A stretch of 64,000 bases of DNA from positions 124,001 through 188,000 of the forward strand of contig NZ_QHHQ01000006.1 of NCBI RefSeq assembly GCF_003258595.1, read 5' to 3'. The notes under the pieces are model-generated. The model was not told where the DNA came from, did no database searches, and saw only the letters and a list, made by a program, of their open reading frames with translations. Of the stretch, positions 62,774-64,000 are shown in pieces. Origin of the DNA: Acuticoccus sediminis (GTDB lineage: Bacteria; Pseudomonadota; Alphaproteobacteria; Rhizobiales; Amorphaceae). Made by a program: the position numbers and the translations under genes. How positions within the stretch are numbered: position 1 is the first letter of the stretch; every line of letters starts with the position of its first letter.

Positions 62774-63622
62774 ATGGCACTCGAAATCAAGGTGCTCGAC
62801 TTCGGCGATATCGAGCTGGAGTCGTCCTTCCTCGTCCTGGGGCGCGACTGCGGGCGCACCCGCCGAGTGTACACCTACGGCTTCCTCATCCTCGGCGGGG
62901 ACTACCCGATCCTCGTCGACACCGGTTTCCGCGACAATGCGATCATGGAGACGCTCGGCATGCGGGGCCTGTCGTTCCACGAGAACCAGGTCGAGAACCA
63001 GCTCGCCCGCCATGGCCTGAAGCCGGGGGACATCCGCTACATCTGCCACACGCACCTTCACATCGACCACGCCGGCAAGGACGACCACTTCCCGATGACG
63101 ACCACCGTGGTCGTCAACCGGCGGGAGATGGAGCATTCGGTCTCGGGACTGATGCACCCGCAGTACCCCAAGCCGGACGTCATGCACCTCGTGGAGCGGC
63201 TGCACACGCCCGGAGCCCTGCGCTTCGAGGACACCGAGCTGACCGGCGAGGTCGAGCTGATCCCCGGCGTCACCCTCGACTGGGCGGGCGCGCACACCGA
63301 GGGGTCGATGAACGTCCATGTCGAGACCGCCGAGGGCCGGGTGACCATCTGCGGCGACGTGATCTACGACATCAACGACCAGGTCGTGCGCCCCTTCAAC
63401 GAGATTCACGAGAACGAGCCGCGCGTGACCGGCAACCACTCGACCACGAAGCGGCAGGAGAAGGCGGCGATCAAGAAGCTCCTGTCCGGGTCGAAGTTCC
63501 TGCTGCCGGTGCACGACAAGCCGGCCAAGGTGGAGCGCGGCAGGATCGTCGGCCGCCTCGACATGGAGGTGCCGGGGCCGCTTCGCGAGACGGTCCCGCA
63601 GCGCCAGTGGTTCCCGGCCTGA
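62774..63622 (+). CDS. Metallo-beta-lactamase-fold hydrolase (N-acyl homoserine lactonase family)
   Basis: 282 aa from ATG 62774 (GGGGGAAGG upstream). Zinc motif ICHTHLHIDHAGKDDHF (HxHxDH), GAHTEGSMNVHVET (third histidine region), TICGDVIYDIN (bridging aspartate) and LLPVHDKPAK (last histidine). N-terminal YTYGFLILGGDYPILVDTGF is typical of AiiA-like lactonases. Real substrate may be another lactone; a gluconolactonase-type gene follows after 10 bp. Confidence 0.9.
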   Translation: MALEIKVLDFGDIELESSFLVLGRDCGRTRRVYTYGFLILGGDYPILVDTGFRDNAIMETLGMRGLSFHENQVENQLARHGLKPGDIRYICHTHLHIDHAGKDDHFPMTTTVVVNRREMEHSVSGLMHPQYPKPDVMHLVERLHTPGALRFEDTELTGEVELIPGVTLDWAGAHTEGSMNVHVETAEGRVTICGDVIYDINDQVVRPFNEIHENEPRVTGNHSTTKRQEKAAIKKLLSGSKFLLPVHDKPAKVERGRIVGRLDMEVPGPLRETVPQRQWFPA

Positions 63623-63632
63623 GGCTGCGGCG

Positions 63633-64000
63633 ATGGCCCACGACGCGCTGACACCCGCCTTCCGCGCCCTCGTCGACGAGCACGCCCCCGTCGCCCAGGT
63701 CGGCTCCGGCTTCCAGTTCACCGAGGGCCCCGTCTGGCACCCGGACGGCTACCTCCTCTTCTCCGACATCCCGGCCGACGTGCGCCGCCGCGCCGACGCG
63801 TCGGGGGTGCGCGAGGTGAAGCGCGGCACCAACAAGGGTAACGGCCAGACCTTCGACACCGACCTCAACCTCGTCGTCTGCGAGCACGCGACGTCCTCGC
63901 TGGTGCGCCTGACGCCCGGCGGCACGCGCGAGGTGCTGGCCTCGCACTTCGAGGGGCGGGAACTGAACAGCCCGAACGACGTTGTCGTCTCGTCGAAGGG
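63633..64000 (+). CDS. SMP-30/gluconolactonase-family protein, 3' end outside window
   Basis: 122 codons visible from ATG 63633. Seen: GSGFQFTEGPVWHPDGYLLFSDIPAD, the metal-binding glutamate motif (EGPVW) of the six-bladed propeller, NGQTFDTDLNLVVCEH and LNSPNDVVV (SPND). Calcium- or zinc-dependent sugar-lactone hydrolases share this. Coupled to the upstream metallo-hydrolase. Confidence 0.88.
   Translation, partial: MAHDALTPAFRALVDEHAPVAQVGSGFQFTEGPVWHPDGYLLFSDIPADVRRRADASGVREVKRGTNKGNGQTFDTDLNLVVCEHATSSLVRLTPGGTREVLASHFEGRELNSPNDVVVSSK

Overview
The window is very GC-rich DNA with dense, often overlapping operons. Gene content points to an alphaproteobacterium, probably Hyphomicrobiales/Rhizobiales: single-TM ExoY-type sugar transferase with PssD/PssE-like glycosyltransferases, heterotetrameric sarcosine oxidase, a CO-dehydrogenase-like molybdenum hydroxylase cluster, and a fold-III ornithine decarboxylase. 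Species cannot be fixed from the sequence; an Acuticoccus-like marine Rhizobiales is only a guess. No integrase, transposase, CRISPR array or rRNA was seen.

Region 1 (1-15476) concerns the cell surface. A giant modular type-I-secretion/RTX-like protein runs off the left edge on the minus strand (about 2570 codons present). Divergent from it is a small exopolysaccharide set: undecaprenyl-phosphate sugar transferase, Alg14/PssD-like and Alg13/PssE-like halves of one glycosyltransferase, a GT2 enzyme, a zinc-ribbon methyltransferase, a LuxR-type regulator and a 513-aa protein whose C-terminus resembles GT-D-type glycosyltransferases. Region 2 (15796-22808) has tRNA-Phe, a Na+/H+ antiporter with a cyclic-nucleotide-binding tail, ornithine decarboxylase behind a long leader rich in predicted hairpins, a class-C beta-lactamase-fold hydrolase and an extensin-like protein.

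Region 3 (22915-34685) is a glycine betaine catabolic island. GbcA/GbcB would demethylate betaine to dimethylglycine, a DgcA-like flavoenzyme dimethylglycine to sarcosine, and SoxBDAG sarcosine to glycine with transfer of the one-carbon unit to tetrahydrofolate. A GlxA/GbdR/SouR-type AraC regulator and a LysR regulator sit between the operons. Region 4 (35211-41436) holds an orphan Fe3+-type ABC permease, an AbrB-family membrane protein, a 3-oxoadipyl-CoA-type thiolase, a membrane-anchored CoxG-like SRPBCC protein, an AraC regulator and a small acidic ORF.

Region 5 (41677-48317) is a LivHMG-type ABC transporter whose second ATPase is fused to a complete Tm-1-like (UPF0261) domain, followed by a TrpF-like barrel lacking the usual SPR motif, and a sulfotransferase. 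Region 6 (48522-61906) is the most unusual part: a 1004-aa flotillin-like SPFH protein with six in-register 44-residue repeats, two paralogous SRPBCC proteins flanking a methyltransferase, then a molybdenum hydroxylase with medium and small subunits and a large subunit split into two genes by an inserted EamA transporter gene, followed by CoxD-like AAA ATPase, CoxE-like VWA protein and an amidohydrolase. The active-site loop reads AMRGFG, so it is not a form I CO dehydrogenase and the substrate is unknown. The right end carries a lone protein with a phage gp19 tail-tube-like motif, a lactonase-family metallo-hydrolase and the start of an SMP-30/gluconolactonase gene.
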